The position numbers were made by a program, and so were the translations under genes. The notes below the pieces were generated by a model. The model made no database searches. It was given only the letters and a program-made list of their open reading frames with translations, and was not told where the DNA came from. Positions 36,061-48,579 of a DNA stretch of 64,000 nucleotides are shown here, in pieces; the stretch's first letter is position 1; each line of letters starts with the position of its first letter. Location: contig NC_054868.1 in NCBI RefSeq assembly GCF_018320785.1, positions 48,870,874 to 48,934,873 on the forward strand, written 5' to 3'. This stretch comes from Cheilinus undulatus. Taxonomy: Eukaryota > Chordata > Actinopteri > Labriformes > Labridae.

Positions 36061-39000
36061 TTGTTGGCTGGCGGATGCCTTTACTTTAAAGCCAGAGCTA
36101 GCTAGAAGCTAACCAGCGAGGCTATCAGTCATGGATTGTATGTTGAGGCTTTAGCGGGGCAATAAAACCAGCAACACAAAGAAGGGGCTAGCTGCAGAAC
36201 AAGGCAGCCCAGCCGATGGGAAGAGGGCCGTGCTATGAAATGGAGGGGCCCGTTTTTTTCTGCCAATGGTAGCTAAAGCTATACAACCACAGGCTGCATT
36301 ATACTGCCTGTGGAGGAGTAAGCAGCAGCCACATAAAAGGCTGCTGCAGACTACTGGCTATGCTGATTCTCATAACACAACTCTTTGCACACATCCTCTT
36401 AAGATACTGAAAGTCCTTCAGCCACAGCTAATAATGGTCTTTGGTGTTTTATAATGTACCACTATAGTTGGAAAGACTTCAGATAAATCATAGGTTAGCA
36501 TTTCATAATTGTCTGGTATTCACCTATAATACTAGAATAGTTTCATAGTTAAACTCATGCCTATTTGGAGGTGTAATCACTGCACTGCACTCTATAAAAA
36601 TGTTGGGATTTTGTTCTCAGAGATTTTTAAATGTCCCATCTTTTTTGAAAATTATAACATCATGTTCTCTCTATGGCAATGACTTAGATGAATGCACAGT
36701 TTCTAATATTAGACTTGAGACCTTGCTGGGTAAGTCATAAAGCCAGGATTTAAAATGTTGATATGATAAGAAATGAAAACAGTAAAAGCATACAATAGCA
36801 TCATCTGCTTTCATGTAACAGCAGCAAATTAGATGACCAAGACACACAATATTGCGTAATTTGTAATTTGGCATGACCAAAAATTGCACAAAGTCTGTTC
36901 TGAGCACTGTCTAAATTGTTTCCTTTCTTTTTCTATTTTTACTTTGCAACAGGAAGTTACAATTCAAGTATTTATTTAGCAGCAAATGAAGTTTCAAGCC
37001 ATCACACTCTTCCTCAGCCCTGCCATGAGAGGAGCATGTTTGTTCCAAATGCCACTTGCTGCTGAATAAATACTCAATGGAAGATTCCTTTATGTGTGGG
37101 CATTTTTGCTTTTTTATGCATCTTCATTTTGGTTCCATCACCCACTCAAGGATGTGGGTTTTTATTATCTGAAATTTAAAATAAATATTGATGCTACAGG
37201 AACTAAGGATGCACAATGTTGGATATTTGCCAAAATGCCAGTATCTACAGATTGATTTAACTGATACTGACAACAACATTGATATTTAAATGCAGTTCAG
37301 ACGTAAAACTTAAGTCCTTAAAACCCACAGTTTAAAGTTTGAAGATGAAAAAATGTCAGTCCTTTTAACACATCTGAAGTGTAAAGAACAGTGATGAATA
37401 AAGAACTAGAAAAGCACTCAGAAAGCTCAGACCTCCACCATTAGCCCTATCTCCCAATAGTAAAGAATCTTTTAAGAAATTCCTGGATCAAGACGGTGAT
37501 CTGAATCATTCCCAAAATCTAATCAGTTCTTCCTTATGCCATTTCTGACATTTCCTAAAAATTTCTTCAATATCCGTCCATAATTTTTTGAGTTATGTTG
37601 CTAACAAACTAACAAAAATATCAAACTAACTAGAAAACCCTGCCGATCACATAACCTCCTTGGCAGAGGTAAAAATACTTCAACTGAAGTAGGTTGGTTG
37701 GTCCATCAAAACTCGACTAACTTATTTGTTCTTGCAGGCAATATCTACAGCTTATATAGGCAGATTTTATAGCCAAACTAGAAAAGCACTCGGAGAGTGC
37801 AGACCTTCGCCGTTAGCTCTATCTCCCAATAGTGAAAAATCCTTCAAAAAATCCCTGGATCTGTCCCCATGTGCCCCCCACAACGGTATTTGCCGATTAC
37901 TCCGTCCCTGGTGGGGTAGAAACATTTTGAGGCTTTGTGATGGGTGGACTGTCATGGTGGAAGCATTGCCTGCTGGTGCCAACAGATGCACTGACAGTCT
38001 CACCCGTGGTCTTACTGGGTGACTGGAAGTCATGGCAGAGGGTGAATATTCCTCTATTCCTCCCAGCATTATGAGTATTCTCACTACAATTCGCTGTCTT
38101 TCTCTCTGTTATGCTCCGACTCATGTCCTCGACCGGGTGTGCGTCTTTCAAACTCTATAAACTCCAAAACTTTGAATAGAAACGCACTCAAAATGCTGCT
38201 GGGATTGAAGTTACTCATGTCCGCCATCTCCTGGTGTAAAGTGGTAACAGCGCAGACCGCCACCATTAGCCGTGTCTCCCAATAGTACAGAATCCTTTAA
38301 AAAAATTCCTGAATCCAGATGGTGAGCCAGATCAGTCCCAAAATCTAATCAGTTCTTCCTTATGCCATTTCTGACATTTCCTGAAAATTTCATCAAAATC
38401 TGTCCATAACTTCTTGAGTTATGTTGCTAACAAATCAACAAACTAACTAACACCCCGATTGCATAACCTCCTTGGCAGAGGTAAACATAGGTTATTAATG
38501 TTGGCTGTTTTTTTTTTATTTGTTGGTACAGATGAGTAACTTTTTCAGCTTATATCTGCTGATACAAATACCATGCAAATAATATCGTGCATCCCTATTT
38601 GGTACCAAAACTTGGTAAAATTTTTAGTTTTTAAATGTCAAAAATTGCTAGAAAACACCTGCACACTGTCTGAATTACACACAACATTGGCAATTCTCCA
38701 TACAAAAACAATGCCAATATTTGTGTGCAGTTTGGACAGTGTGCAGGAGTTTTCTTGCTGTTTTTGATCCACTGACTGGTGGCAGAAATATGATCATTTC
38801 TGCTGATTATTCAATCAATATATAAGCTGTAAATATTGGCTGTATGTACAAATAAGTTTGTTAAGTTCAAGGCTGGACCAAGAGACTTGCTTCATCTTAA
38901 GTCTGAAGTACATATCCATTTCCTGAGAGGGTTGTGGTCAGGGGTGGAGTCAGACAGATCAGTAACATTTAAAGCCACAGACACAGATACAGCTCGTTCT

Positions 39001-42000
39001 GAGAAGGGCTGAATCAGAGGGCAAAAATCCAATATTGGAGTGTTTGTTTAGCAACCAACTTCACAGGCATGTTTCTGGGACCAATATAAACCTGTCTTAA
39101 AAAGGTAAAACATGTCCCCTTTAAATATAGATCAGACCTAAAACTTCAGTACTGAAAACACATTTTAAAGTTTAAACAACAATGTTTGTCCTGCCTAAAA
39201 CTCCACTTACCTATTTGTACTTGTGGCCAGTATTTGCCGCTAATATATATTGATTGTAAATACAAATTTTCCACATCTGCCACCTCAGATAAATACATTT
39301 TTAAATCTATTATCATGCTGGTAATTTGCATCCCTGTCAGTATCAATATCAGCTAAAATGAATTTGCATTTATCCAATATCAGCTGATGGCAAAATCCAA
39401 TGTCCTGCATCCCTAGAAATACATGTAATTTCAAAAAGATTACATGCTTTTTTAAAACAAGCTGTCATAAACTTTGACAGCTCCATTAGAATAGTGTAGT
39501 AGAGTTTAATTTATAGAGCCAGGCTGAGCTCATATCAAGATTAGGATGGATAAGCCACTCTAATCAGATGAGAAGAACTGTTACTGGAACTGTATTTTAC
39601 ACATGATCAAATTCAAGCATGAGGCTCCCCAGACTATACAACTAGATTTGGAGGAAACAGGATAAAATCAATGAAATAAAGTTATAACTTGCATAAAGAG
39701 TACAAAATGTGCAGAACAAAAGACAAAAGAATGATTCGTACCACAGGCCATGCTGCAGGTTCATTTGATAGAAGATATTGCTGTTTTCATGATCCACCTT
39801 GTGTTTTTCTTGCAGGGAAGACTTGAATACTTGGTAAAGTGGAAAGGATGGGCCATGAAGTAAGTCCCCTCTTGACTTTAACACGCCTTTTTTTGAAGAA
39901 CTGTGTGATATTTTGCTGCTTAAATAGTCCAATCATTGAATGAAGCATATGCAGTTATCTACTATGGTGCTCAGTTTTTGGGGTGAAATGTTTTCTTGTT
40001 CCTTCTGTGTCTCTGTCTTTGATCAGGCACAGCACTTGGGAGCCAGAGGAGAATATTCTGGATGATAGGCTGATACTGGGCTTTGAGCAAAAGTAAGTAA
40101 AGTCAGAGCATAAAAAAAGCCTCTACATTGCACACAGTGGGTTGTTACCTGTGAGGATTTTGTTGTCTTCTCATTACTTTAATATTGAGAGCTTACTTGT
40201 TCTTTTTGTTTCAGTCCCTTAGGTCTTAATCTTATACATTTATTTTGTGTTAGCACACATGCTAGCATACTTCCTATGAATGCTTGTGTCCCCTTTTAAC
40301 CTCTAAGCATCTTTACATTCCTTCTCTCCTCTTCCTGATTGTAAAAACGGCCATCTGAGCCGAAGTCTTTAATGTCTGCTGCCAGACCACTTGAAAGCCT
40401 TTTTCTGTTCACAGAGAATGTTTACAGTAAATTAAAACGGACAGGAAGCTAAAATGGACACCATAAAACAGATAAAACTTTAAAGACATCAAACTGAAAT
40501 GGATGTGTGCAGATCTAACTGTTAATGCTTCAAATGCTCTCTGAGACTGACTGCTCTACTTTCACAACTTTCATCACTGTTGTCTTTCCTGATGCGTTGT
40601 GTTTGTTCTCACAGTGTTGTTCTTTTTTTAGACTGTCTTAATTTTGGCCACTCCTATTGTTTTAACTGTCTTTTGCTTTTTGTAGGGAACGAGAAAGGGA
40701 ACTGCATGGGCCGAAGAAGCGGGGCCCAAAACCCAAAAACTTTGTCTTGAAGGTACAGATTGTAATTCTTGACTTTATATCTAGCAGAAAGATGAGTCTG
40801 TGAGTCTTTATCTGGGTTTTATGGACAGTGGTGTACATTAGCTGTGATTACAGAGTCTGTCATGTCATGAAAATAAAGGCATGTATTTAAAGATGAGATA
40901 AGATAAGCCGTTATTGATCTTACACAGAGAAATTTTCAGCCTTAACAGCAGCCATGAAACAACAAACCAAAGCAAGACACATGCATGGATTGTCAGAAAG
41001 CTCACTCAAGGAAACTGTTTATAAAAACAGTTGCACAAAAAGGTTGGCTGATACTCTTAAGTGGGAGTCATGTATTTATTTTTTATTTTTTTGTAATTTT
41101 ATGATTCATTATTGCTAATGACTGTTGGGAACAAAGACAAAGGTATACTTCTTCCTTCCTCTTACCTTAAAGGAAAATTAAGACCTTAAATTTTAGCAAG
41201 TTAGCCATATGGTAAGATAATATCTAAGATGACCTGTGACAGGTTATGTTTTATAGCTCTATAGTCCTACTATGACTGAACAACATGACTGGTTTTATAG
41301 AGGAAATACTGTAAAACTGTGAAGTCCATCAGTATTTATCATAGATTAAATTAAGTAGCTTTTATAAATTAACCTGATTTCTATATGGCTTAATACTGAC
41401 GTTATTTCTGTGAACATTTCATGAAGTCAACATAGCTTAAACAGTTAATATGACCCAGTTTAGAAGTTGAGAGCTGTAATGCGACAATTAGTGACATAAA
41501 GAAGCTATCTAGTGCTAAAACAAACGAAATTCACTAAGTAATCCTGGGAAGTTGATCTCATTTTAAAACAAGCAAGAACCTGAAGTTTTAAACACAGATT
41601 CAGCACCCACAGTGTGATCTTTTCACTGATTACTTAAAGTAAGAAGAAGTAAATGAATCACTACCATACAGAGAATCAACTAATTTAAAGCTTGGTATTA
41701 ACTAAATTTAATCATTAATTCAGAGACAACAAGGGCAGAGAGATTTGTAGTCGAGCTGATTAACCTGGTCTATCACCCACATCTAACCAAAGTGTTAAAA
41801 GTAATCACTTTCAAACTAGTTCTGTTTTAGAGGTCAATGTTTACCTGTAAAACTAATAGAAACGAGATTGGTGTTAAAGTTCAGTGAGTGATGCTGTAAA
41901 ATGACTTAAAGTCAAGAGTCCATTGTATTGATTTAATTTTTAATTAAATACAAAAGTATATTTTGACACCATAGTGCAGATATAAATGGAGAAGTGTTAA

Positions 42001-45000
42001 CAAGGGTACTTGCCGTTGTTAATAGCTGCTGTAACTCTGACATGTAAGGACACATTGGGCTGGAATTCCCCATTTTATTTAGTTATCTAATAAAATGCCA
42101 GAGCTGCTAAGTCTGTGCACCACAGGTCATTTTGGCAGCAGTTTTACATTTAGCCCTAGCCCTAAGATTACAGTTCTCATTAGTTTGAGTCAGACATTTA
42201 GTCATTTTTAACCTTAAAAGCTTTGGTCTTTTGTCAGCTACTTAAACTATGAAGGTCACATGTTTTACCCCTTTAAGACAAGTTTATATTGGCCTCAGGG
42301 GTCTCCAAAACATGCCTGTGAAGTTTTTTGCTGAAAGAACACTCTAGTATTGGATTTTTGCATGTCTACAAACCCCTCTGTTTCAGCCCTGCTCAGAATG
42401 AGCTGTGTCTGCGTCTGTGGCTTTAAATGGTAATGAGCTGTCTGACTCCTCCTCTCAGGAAATTGATGTGGCTTAATGGATGTGGCTCTCCTGGGGTCTG
42501 TTCGAATAGTTCATTTTGCTTAGGAAGGTTCCTAACTGACCCTAACGACCCGAAAGTATTTTATTGTCGGCCATTACAAAGGCCGTTCGAATTCTCTAGC
42601 TGAAAAGGAAAGGAGCTTCATTATTTCCTTTATTATCTCCTTTAGCCTAGGAAACACTGGACCATCCTTTACCAAAGGAGAGATGACAAGATGACCCACA
42701 ATTCTTTGCATAAATTTCATTTAAAGTGATGCACCTGTTGACCGCTTATCAGAACAAGTGAATGACTTGACAGTAACTTTACTAACCCTGATTTAAACAG
42801 TAAAATTCATTGCCAAACTTATAATAAAACAGATAAGCAGAAGGGCGTAGGGATGAACAGAGGAATATTACAGACATGAAAACTATATCATTCAACTTAT
42901 GATAACAATTTCATTTCTTCTTATTTCCATTTTATTCAAATAGTAAACCGATCTGTCAGTATTTTACTGTATTTGTTTTGCTATTTTGAAATATTAAAGT
43001 AAATGTGATAAATGTTTGTAAATCACAACCAATTAAAATGATAAAGTCAGCATGTTGCCATATTGTGAATATTATATCTATCATTATAATTGCGCAGGGA
43101 AGACGTGGTTTATAGAGCTTTCACATAACGAGCTGAAAGAAAGACAGAACCAGAATAAACTCTTTAATGAAATTAACAGAGACGAGAAAATTAAAGAAAA
43201 AATGGATAGGTAGAGAATAAAACAAAACTATTTAATATCATTGTGAAATAAAGGACTTGAAAAATCATCTATTCATCTAGTCTTATTGACTTCGCATTTC
43301 TGTTGTTCTAGATGTTCACAGTCACAGTTCCTCATCTTGAAGAGACTTCAGAATGTAAAAATCTTAATTAGCTCATATTTATCTCTTGACGTTTTAGCGT
43401 TTCATTCGCAGCACATAACAACACAGAGAATGCACCGTCTGGTGGATGTGAATTTTGTAGTCCATCAACGTTAAATTGTAGTTTTTACACAAAAAAACAT
43501 ACGTCACGTCCGTAACATCTGCCTCGGGAAAGTGTGGTTGGATTCCCTAATCACCACTATTCTCCTTTCCTGTCCTCTTACTCCCACCTTTCCTTGACCC
43601 TGTGACATTTTTTGTCAGGGTTAAGGGAAAGTGAATAGGAAAGGACTTAGGAGGTAATTTTTTAGACTTTTCGAACGGACCCCAGGTCAGCTGAGAGGAG
43701 GATCAGGAGAGGAGGGCAGAACTTTCTTCCTAACAGGGAGGGCCAACCGAACATGGGCGCGGTGCTAACTCCCCGCATGAGGTCATGAGGGGAAAATCTG
43801 AGAATGGCTTGTTTCAGCACACATTTTCTGAAAGCTGGAAAAAGAGAGGGAGGCAGGGAATGGATGTATCTGATTCTTGAGGGGATTGTGGACAGGCCAG
43901 GGGCACATTTTTTTTGTTAGAAAAGCCTGAAAAAGTGTATTTTGCATAAAATGTGACCTTTAAAAAATCCTGTTTTAGTCAATAAAATGTCCTTATATTG
44001 TTGTCGTAACTTTTAACAGAACATTTATTCTTTGAACAGATTCAGTAAGGCAAATTGTGAAATGAATAGAAATGTAAAATACTCACTCTCTGTGACTCTG
44101 TTGACTTTGTCACATCTCCTCTGCCTCTACACTTCCCCTACTGGCCATGTGTACACTGCATCTTGCATGCTGTGCAGGGCTGAACAATTTTGGAAAGCAA
44201 TCTAATAGCACTTTTTTCTCCAATATTGCAATTGCAATTTGATATGCAATTATTCCTTAACTTTCATTTATTCCTATAAAAAGGGCTGAACAATTCTTTA
44301 AAAGTGTCTAATTCTGATGATTTAGACTCATATTGCAAATTGGGTATGAATTATTGCATCAGAAAAAGTACAAAAATGAAGAAGGTAGGGTTTTTCTTTA
44401 GACTATTCTTATAAAATGGTACTTCAGTGATTGCATGATATGTCGTGCATAACATCTCTGCTGCAAAAAAAAGTTCAAAACTGTTATTTTGACATAATTT
44501 CAGGTCAAAGAAATATTACAACTTTTGCAATGTGTAAATTGCAGCAGGCCATATTGCTATTTAATTTAATTTTTGATTAATTGCCCAGCCCTAATGATGT
44601 GTATGCATTGCGCTCATTTTTGGAGGCGCATACAGCTGACATGAATGTGTGGTTGACAGCAAATATATCTTCTGCCTAACATGTAACACATCTGTAATAT
44701 GGTTGTTTCTTTTCAAAGTTTTAAAAAGTGTCACTGTCCTTTAAGATATATAACAGCTATTTTGGCAAATTAACTTCCTAACAACTGTAGCTCACTCTGC
44801 ACAGGTAGTTGAAGACCAGTTACAGAAGCAGTGGTGTAATGACCATGTATTATATATGTAGCTCTGAAGACTGATGTTCAGCCTACATGTTCAAAATCTC
44901 AGAGTAAACTGGGTTAAAGAAGGTTAATTCTTTACTGATTCTCTGCCCTCTCCAGCAGGCCCGTGCTCAGAACAGAGGGAACAGCGGCCGAGCTTCTAAC

Positions 45001-46209
45001 GCCCGCCAGACCACATCACGCTCCTCTGCGTCCACTTCCAGCAGAGCAACACCTTCCCCCTCTTTGTCCGCCCCTCCTCATCATTTAGCATCCTCCTCCT
45101 CTTCTTCCTCCACTGTAGCACCCTCTCCTAAACTCAATTCCCTCGCTGCCACCCACAAGCTGAAGAAAGACATTCACCGCTGCCATCGGATGTCCAGGCG
45201 TCCTCTTCCCCGCTCAGACCCCATGGCGCCTCCCTTCTCCAACCCTGGTGGCTTCCCCTCCCGCCCCCACGTCTCCCCATTCTCTGAAACCGTCCGTATC
45301 CTCAACCGTAGAGTCAAACCCCGGGAAGTCAAGAGGGGTCGCATCATCCTCAACTTGAAGGTCATTGACAAGCCGGGTAGGGGCGGCACAGCTGCAGGTA
45401 GCAGGAATATCGCAGCAGGACGCCAAAACATCCCTTCACGTAATCGTATCATTGGGAAGAAGGGTGAGGCACCCTACAGACCTTTCCAGCCTCCAATGAA
45501 GATGCTCGGCTTCCCGATGTACGGGAAGCCTTTTGGGCTGCAGTGTGGCGGTCCTCTGCCCTTTCCCTCTCACCCAGGGTCATGCTCCAGCATGGGGGCT
45601 AGGGACACCCACTCTTCATCCTCCCGGTACCAGCCACCTCCTTCTCCCTCCAGCTCCAGCGGCTCTGAAGGAAAATCTCCCACCAATGCAGCAGCTGCTA
45701 AATCAAACACACCTACAGGAGCCTCTCCTTCAACTGAAGCTCCAAAGTCTGGTACACCTCACACAGAGACCCAGAGCACCAAGCCACCTGCTACTGCCCA
45801 ATGCTTAGATGGAGGCGCAGCAGCATCCGGGTCACCTTTCCTCCCCTCCTCACCTTCATCATCCTTGGAGGATGAAGAAAATCGTTCAGAAGGAGGCAGA
45901 AGGAAACCTCACCAACAAAAGGCTAAGCTGCCCACTGCCTCTTCCTCTGCCACCCCTGGAGACCAGAGTTCTGCCCCAACTGAACCCAAAAGGGTGCCCG
46001 CAGAAGGAGACCCAGATTGGCATCCTGAAATGGGCCCCAGCTGCAAGGATGTAGTGGTCACTGACGTCACCACCAACCTCGTTACCGTCACCATAAAAGA
46101 GTTCCCTTCCCCTGCCTCCTGCCCCGCCTCGCCCTCAGCCAACCCTGAGGAAGCGTCCTCCCCTCCCCCCAGTACAGCCTCTAACGACCCCTCTCCCCCA
46201 AAGCCATAG
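35856..46209 (+). CDS. cbx6: Chromobox protein 6 (Polycomb PRC1 subunit)
   Basis: Nuclear reader of H3K27me3 in canonical PRC1 (family role). Five exons: 35856-35924, 39816-39859, 40027-40092, 40686-40752, 44956-46209, all phases consistent; stop TAG 46207-46209; about 499 residues. It starts [20 protein letters not shown], almost as in human CBX6 ([20 protein letters not shown]). The chromodomain covers about residues 9-60, with the methyl-lysine cage residues Phe11, Trp32 and Trp35 intact (F..A.., [20 protein letters not shown]). A basic AT-hook-like stretch [10 protein letters not shown] follows at 68-77. Exon 5 carries CBX6-specific blocks [18 protein letters not shown] and [18 protein letters not shown] and [12 protein letters not shown], then a long Ser/Pro-rich linker. 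The C-terminal Pc box at 437-465 ([10 protein letters not shown]...[18 protein letters not shown]) binds RING1. The CBX6 blocks and N-terminus favour cbx6 over cbx2/4/7/8; fish may have two paralogues, and which one this is cannot be told. Confidence 0.96.
36960..37082. repeat. Foldback MITE in cbx6 intron 1
   Basis: The arm near 36960-36988 (caagtatttatttagcagca) pairs with the arm near 37053-37082 (tgctgctgaataaatactca). The spacer is about 65 bp. Confidence 0.65.
37204..38597. mobile_element. Composite hAT-like MITE with internal direct repeats
   Basis: The outer ends read taaggatgcacaatg and the complement of tagggatgcacgatatta, the same terminus type as 5363-6318 and 7566-9183; no matching octamers flank it. 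Inside lie three copies of another repeat: A at about 37404-37672, a truncated B at about 37776-37862 and C at about 38250-38486. A and C share tctcccaatagta, ccaaaatctaatcagttctt, tgagttatgttgctaacaaa and end with cataacctccttggcagagg, a widespread fish repeat tail. Confidence 0.6.
42252..43967. repeat. Dispersed TIR repeat, copy split by an insertion
   Basis: The left part 42252-42491 (aaggtcacatgttttacccc ... gcttaatggatgtggctctc) and the right part 43685-43967 (ggtcagctgagaggaggatc ... aaaatgtgaccttta) together reconstitute the order of the uninterrupted copy at 19179-19690. The two outer ends are inverted (AAGGTCACAT and ATGTGACCTT). The interruption is the element 42492-43684. Confidence 0.75.
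42492..43684. mobile_element. TIR element inserted in the repeat at 42252-43967
   Basis: The left end tggggtctgttcgaatagtt and the right end aagtctaaa-side, reading cttttcgaacggacccca, are inverted repeats. The interior of about 1.2 kb is AT-rich with no transposase recognised; the open frame 43286-43474 has no domain. Comparison with the intact copy at 19179-19690 confirms it is an insertion. A target duplication could not be fixed, so the superfamily is unknown. Confidence 0.7.
44175..44593. mobile_element. hAT-like MITE in cbx6 intron 4
   Basis: Ends cagggctgaacaatt and aattgcccagcccta are inverted. Flanking octamers atgctgtg (44167-44174) and atgatgtg (44594-44601) differ at one base, a hAT-length duplication. 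It resembles the MITE at 31868-32438, and its middle contains a second gggctgaacaattct start at about 44283, suggesting an internal partial duplication. Confidence 0.75.
44951..44961 (+). promoter_or_regulatory. cbx6: Tandem NAGNAG splice acceptor of cbx6 exon 5
   Basis: The acceptor reads tccagcag|gcc with two adjacent AGs. Use of the first gives an extra glutamine codon (exon from 44956); use of the second joins lysine directly to ARAQ (exon from 44959), as in human CBX6 (LLKARAQ). Both keep the frame. Confidence 0.65.
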
Positions 46210-46570
46210 GAGATCAGATGTTATGAAGTTGTTTGCCATTGATGATGAAAAATTATCATGCCAGTGTTGCCACCTTAGCCCCCTCATACCTTGTCCTCAA
46301 AGGTATGTCCATATTTGTCAATTAAAATGAAATGTGACTTAATACCGCCCTGCCATTGAATTATAGAAAAGAGCATATTTTTTTTAAAGAATTGTAAAAA
46401 TTTGAATAGGGGGCAGCTAATTCCCCTTTATGTCTCTTAAATTTGCCATATTTTGTCCACTTGCACAGCACTGACTCTTCAGATGGATCAAGTGTTTGTT
46501 TCTTTCACTTGTTTCTAACATGCTGAGTTTAGCTTATTTGGTGCAATAAAAGTTTTCCAGAAAGTGAAAA
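46210..46570 (+). other. cbx6: cbx6 3'UTR, proximal part
   Basis: Begins after the stop at 46209. The first canonical AATAAA is at 46545-46550 (gtgcaataaaagttttcc). A longer 3'UTR cannot be excluded: the repeat-poor stretch at 51120-52240 ends with aattaaaagctcc, but transposons at 47429-49830 lie between. Confidence 0.5.
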
Positions 46571-47424
46571 AGAAACCCATCTTGAGTGCTGGGTGAGCTT
46601 TTGTGAAGCTCACTTGATGAATGTGAAAGAAACAAATACTCTTCAGATTCAGACCCTGCTGCGAAGGCTATTAATGAAAGCCTTCAGGTGTTTTGCCAAT
46701 TTCCTGCCCTCTTGTGTCATTGGAGGTCCAGCTTGTTAATGATAAATGAGGAGATGTGTTTTTGCACTTAACACAGTTGGACTCATATATTGCATCAATA
46801 CAGCAAGGTAAATGCAATGCACTTGACTGCATCGAAAAAACGACCTATGTTATGTAGTTCATCAATTTTTCAAGGCCTTCTCCTCTTGCTCTCTTGAACG
46901 CACATGCATATACATACATTATGAGTAAGTATTTATATGCACGCACAACCTTAAAAGCTGCAAAAGATACATAATACTTTTTAAGTTATTGTTGTCCCTG
47001 CCGTCTTTCCCTGCTTGCCTTGTTTTCTCACAAATCCACCACCGTCTTTGGCTCTGTGATGTCCTCTAAGACTCTAAACTGGCTTTCAGTCAGTTGTGAA
47101 ATTCTTCCGTCATGCCAGAGAACTTCTCAGCATTTCAAGGTCTAGAAGGTCCATTAGCTGAACATAGTTCAGGCTGAAACAAATTGCCAAATGCAGCTAA
47201 AAATAGCAGTTTGTTGAACCCTTGAGCTACTTGGCAGGTGTTTGAAGGTTGTGGAGCATGTATCTGTGCCACTCTGGGTTATAAACTCAATTGTGGCTGA
47301 GTAGTTTGTTTGCCTCCCATCTGGTAGGTAGTTTAAACTACTTTAGTTTACAAGCTGTTTGATCCTTATTGTTTGAGTCCTAAAGCTATAGGAAGATAGA
47401 AGTTTTTGTATCCTCCAGCTTTAA
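46571..47424. other. Downstream of cbx6, no gene seen
   Basis: Non-coding sequence with no element ends recognised. A short imperfect inverted repeat (gtttctttcac near 46500 and gtgaaagaaac near 46625) spans the proximal polyadenylation signal. Confidence 0.4.
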
Positions 47425-47428
47425 TTAA

Positions 47429-48412
47429 CCTCTTGAGACCCGAGCTTTAGTTTGGAATGAAATTTGTTTTCTTTTACTTATTTGGGAACTGATATGTATA
47501 AAGCCTAAGCCTTGTCGTCGAAAAGAAAGTATTTTTCCCCAGAAAATTCTGTTGATTTTATTGGTGATGATAATGGACCACAGAGACTTGTAAAGGCCAG
47601 ATATCAACTAAATATCCCCTAAAAGTTCTACAGGACTTGGAAAATTTTGGAATTTGGAAAACCCCAAATTTCATTGAAAATTATGGCAATTTTCCATAAA
47701 ATAAATTCCTCTAACATCTATATCCTCTTAAATACTAAATTCCCATGAAAACTCAGGAAATTATCAAAGGAAATTCCATCCCCAAATTTCCAATCAGATT
47801 CCCAAAATATACAAATATTTGAAATTTTGAAAAATAACCTATAATGTGATATGATATTCTCAAAGTGTTAAAGAGAAACTTTAAAAAGACCAAAGATTTA
47901 AATATATTTTTTCACCATAAATTCCCAGAAAATCTTGAACATTTTTGAAGCAAATTCCCCAAACTTTCAAAGCTAATTCCACTTGAAATTTCTAATCAAA
48001 TTCCCAAAAATGTATAAATAAATTCCCCCAAATTTCTTTGAAAATTATGGAAATTTTTTATAAAAGAAATTCCTCCAACATCTATATCCTTTTAAATTCC
48101 CATCAAAGTATCAAAGGAAATTCCAACCCCAAATTTCCAATCAAATTTCCCCAAATATATAAATACATTTTCCAAATTACATTAAAAGAACCTTAAAATT
48201 TCAAATTAAACCCCCTTTCAAAACTCTCTAAAATTTACAAAAATATACCCATGAATTTTTGTGAAAATTCCTAAAAATGTTAAAGCAAATTTTCCTGACA
48301 TTTCATGCAAATTGCTCACACCTCTATGGAAATTTTGAAGAATTATCTCAAAAGATCTAAAAGCAGAATTTACTGCTTTGTTGCAGCAAAGACGATGCAG
48401 GGTCTCAGGAGG
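47429..48412. mobile_element. piggyBac-like non-autonomous element
   Basis: TTAA tetranucleotides flank both sides (47425-47428 and 48413-48416). Termini are inverted: cctcttgagacccg at the left and gggtctcaggagg at the right. TTAA duplication with CCY...GAGACCC termini fits piggyBac-like MITEs. Most of the interior (about 47640-48350) is a degenerate array of aaattcc/ccaaatttc words. No transposase was found. Confidence 0.75.
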
Positions 48413-48579
48413 TTAAAGCAGCTCTAGCAGCACAAGCCAGTCCAAGAGTGTTCTTCAAATTTTTGGTCCAAGGGTGTCCTGGACTGCGTGGTAGGCATGG
48501 CAGTGGATCATTGAGCCAGTTGTCTTCCGGTAGATCTTAACCAGATGTACAGTTGGCATTTTGTTATCTTCCAAAATGA

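Larger units (their letters stand above)
36061..39815 (+). other. cbx6 intron 1
   Basis: Non-coding. It contains a small foldback (36960-37082), a composite MITE block (37204-38597) and the right end of another tagggatg-type hAT MITE finishing at about 39413 (gtcctgcatcccta). No coding exon was recognised. Minus-strand open frames at 37767-38266 belong to repeat sequence. Confidence 0.55.
40093..44955 (+). other. cbx6 introns 3 and 4
   Basis: This covers intron 3 (40093-40685) and intron 4 (40753-44955); exon 4 (40686-40752) lies between. Intron 4 holds a TIR repeat split by an inserted element (42252-43967) and a hAT-like MITE (44175-44593). At 40905-40985 there is a taagataagccgttattgat-type fragment resembling a LINE 3' end. 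The rest is AT-rich with no gene. Confidence 0.5.

Noticed and set aside
45174..46142. Long minus-strand and alternate-frame open frames over cbx6 exon 5
   Set aside because: They are shadows of the GC-rich, serine/proline-rich cbx6 coding sequence, which alone carries recognisable chromobox motifs.
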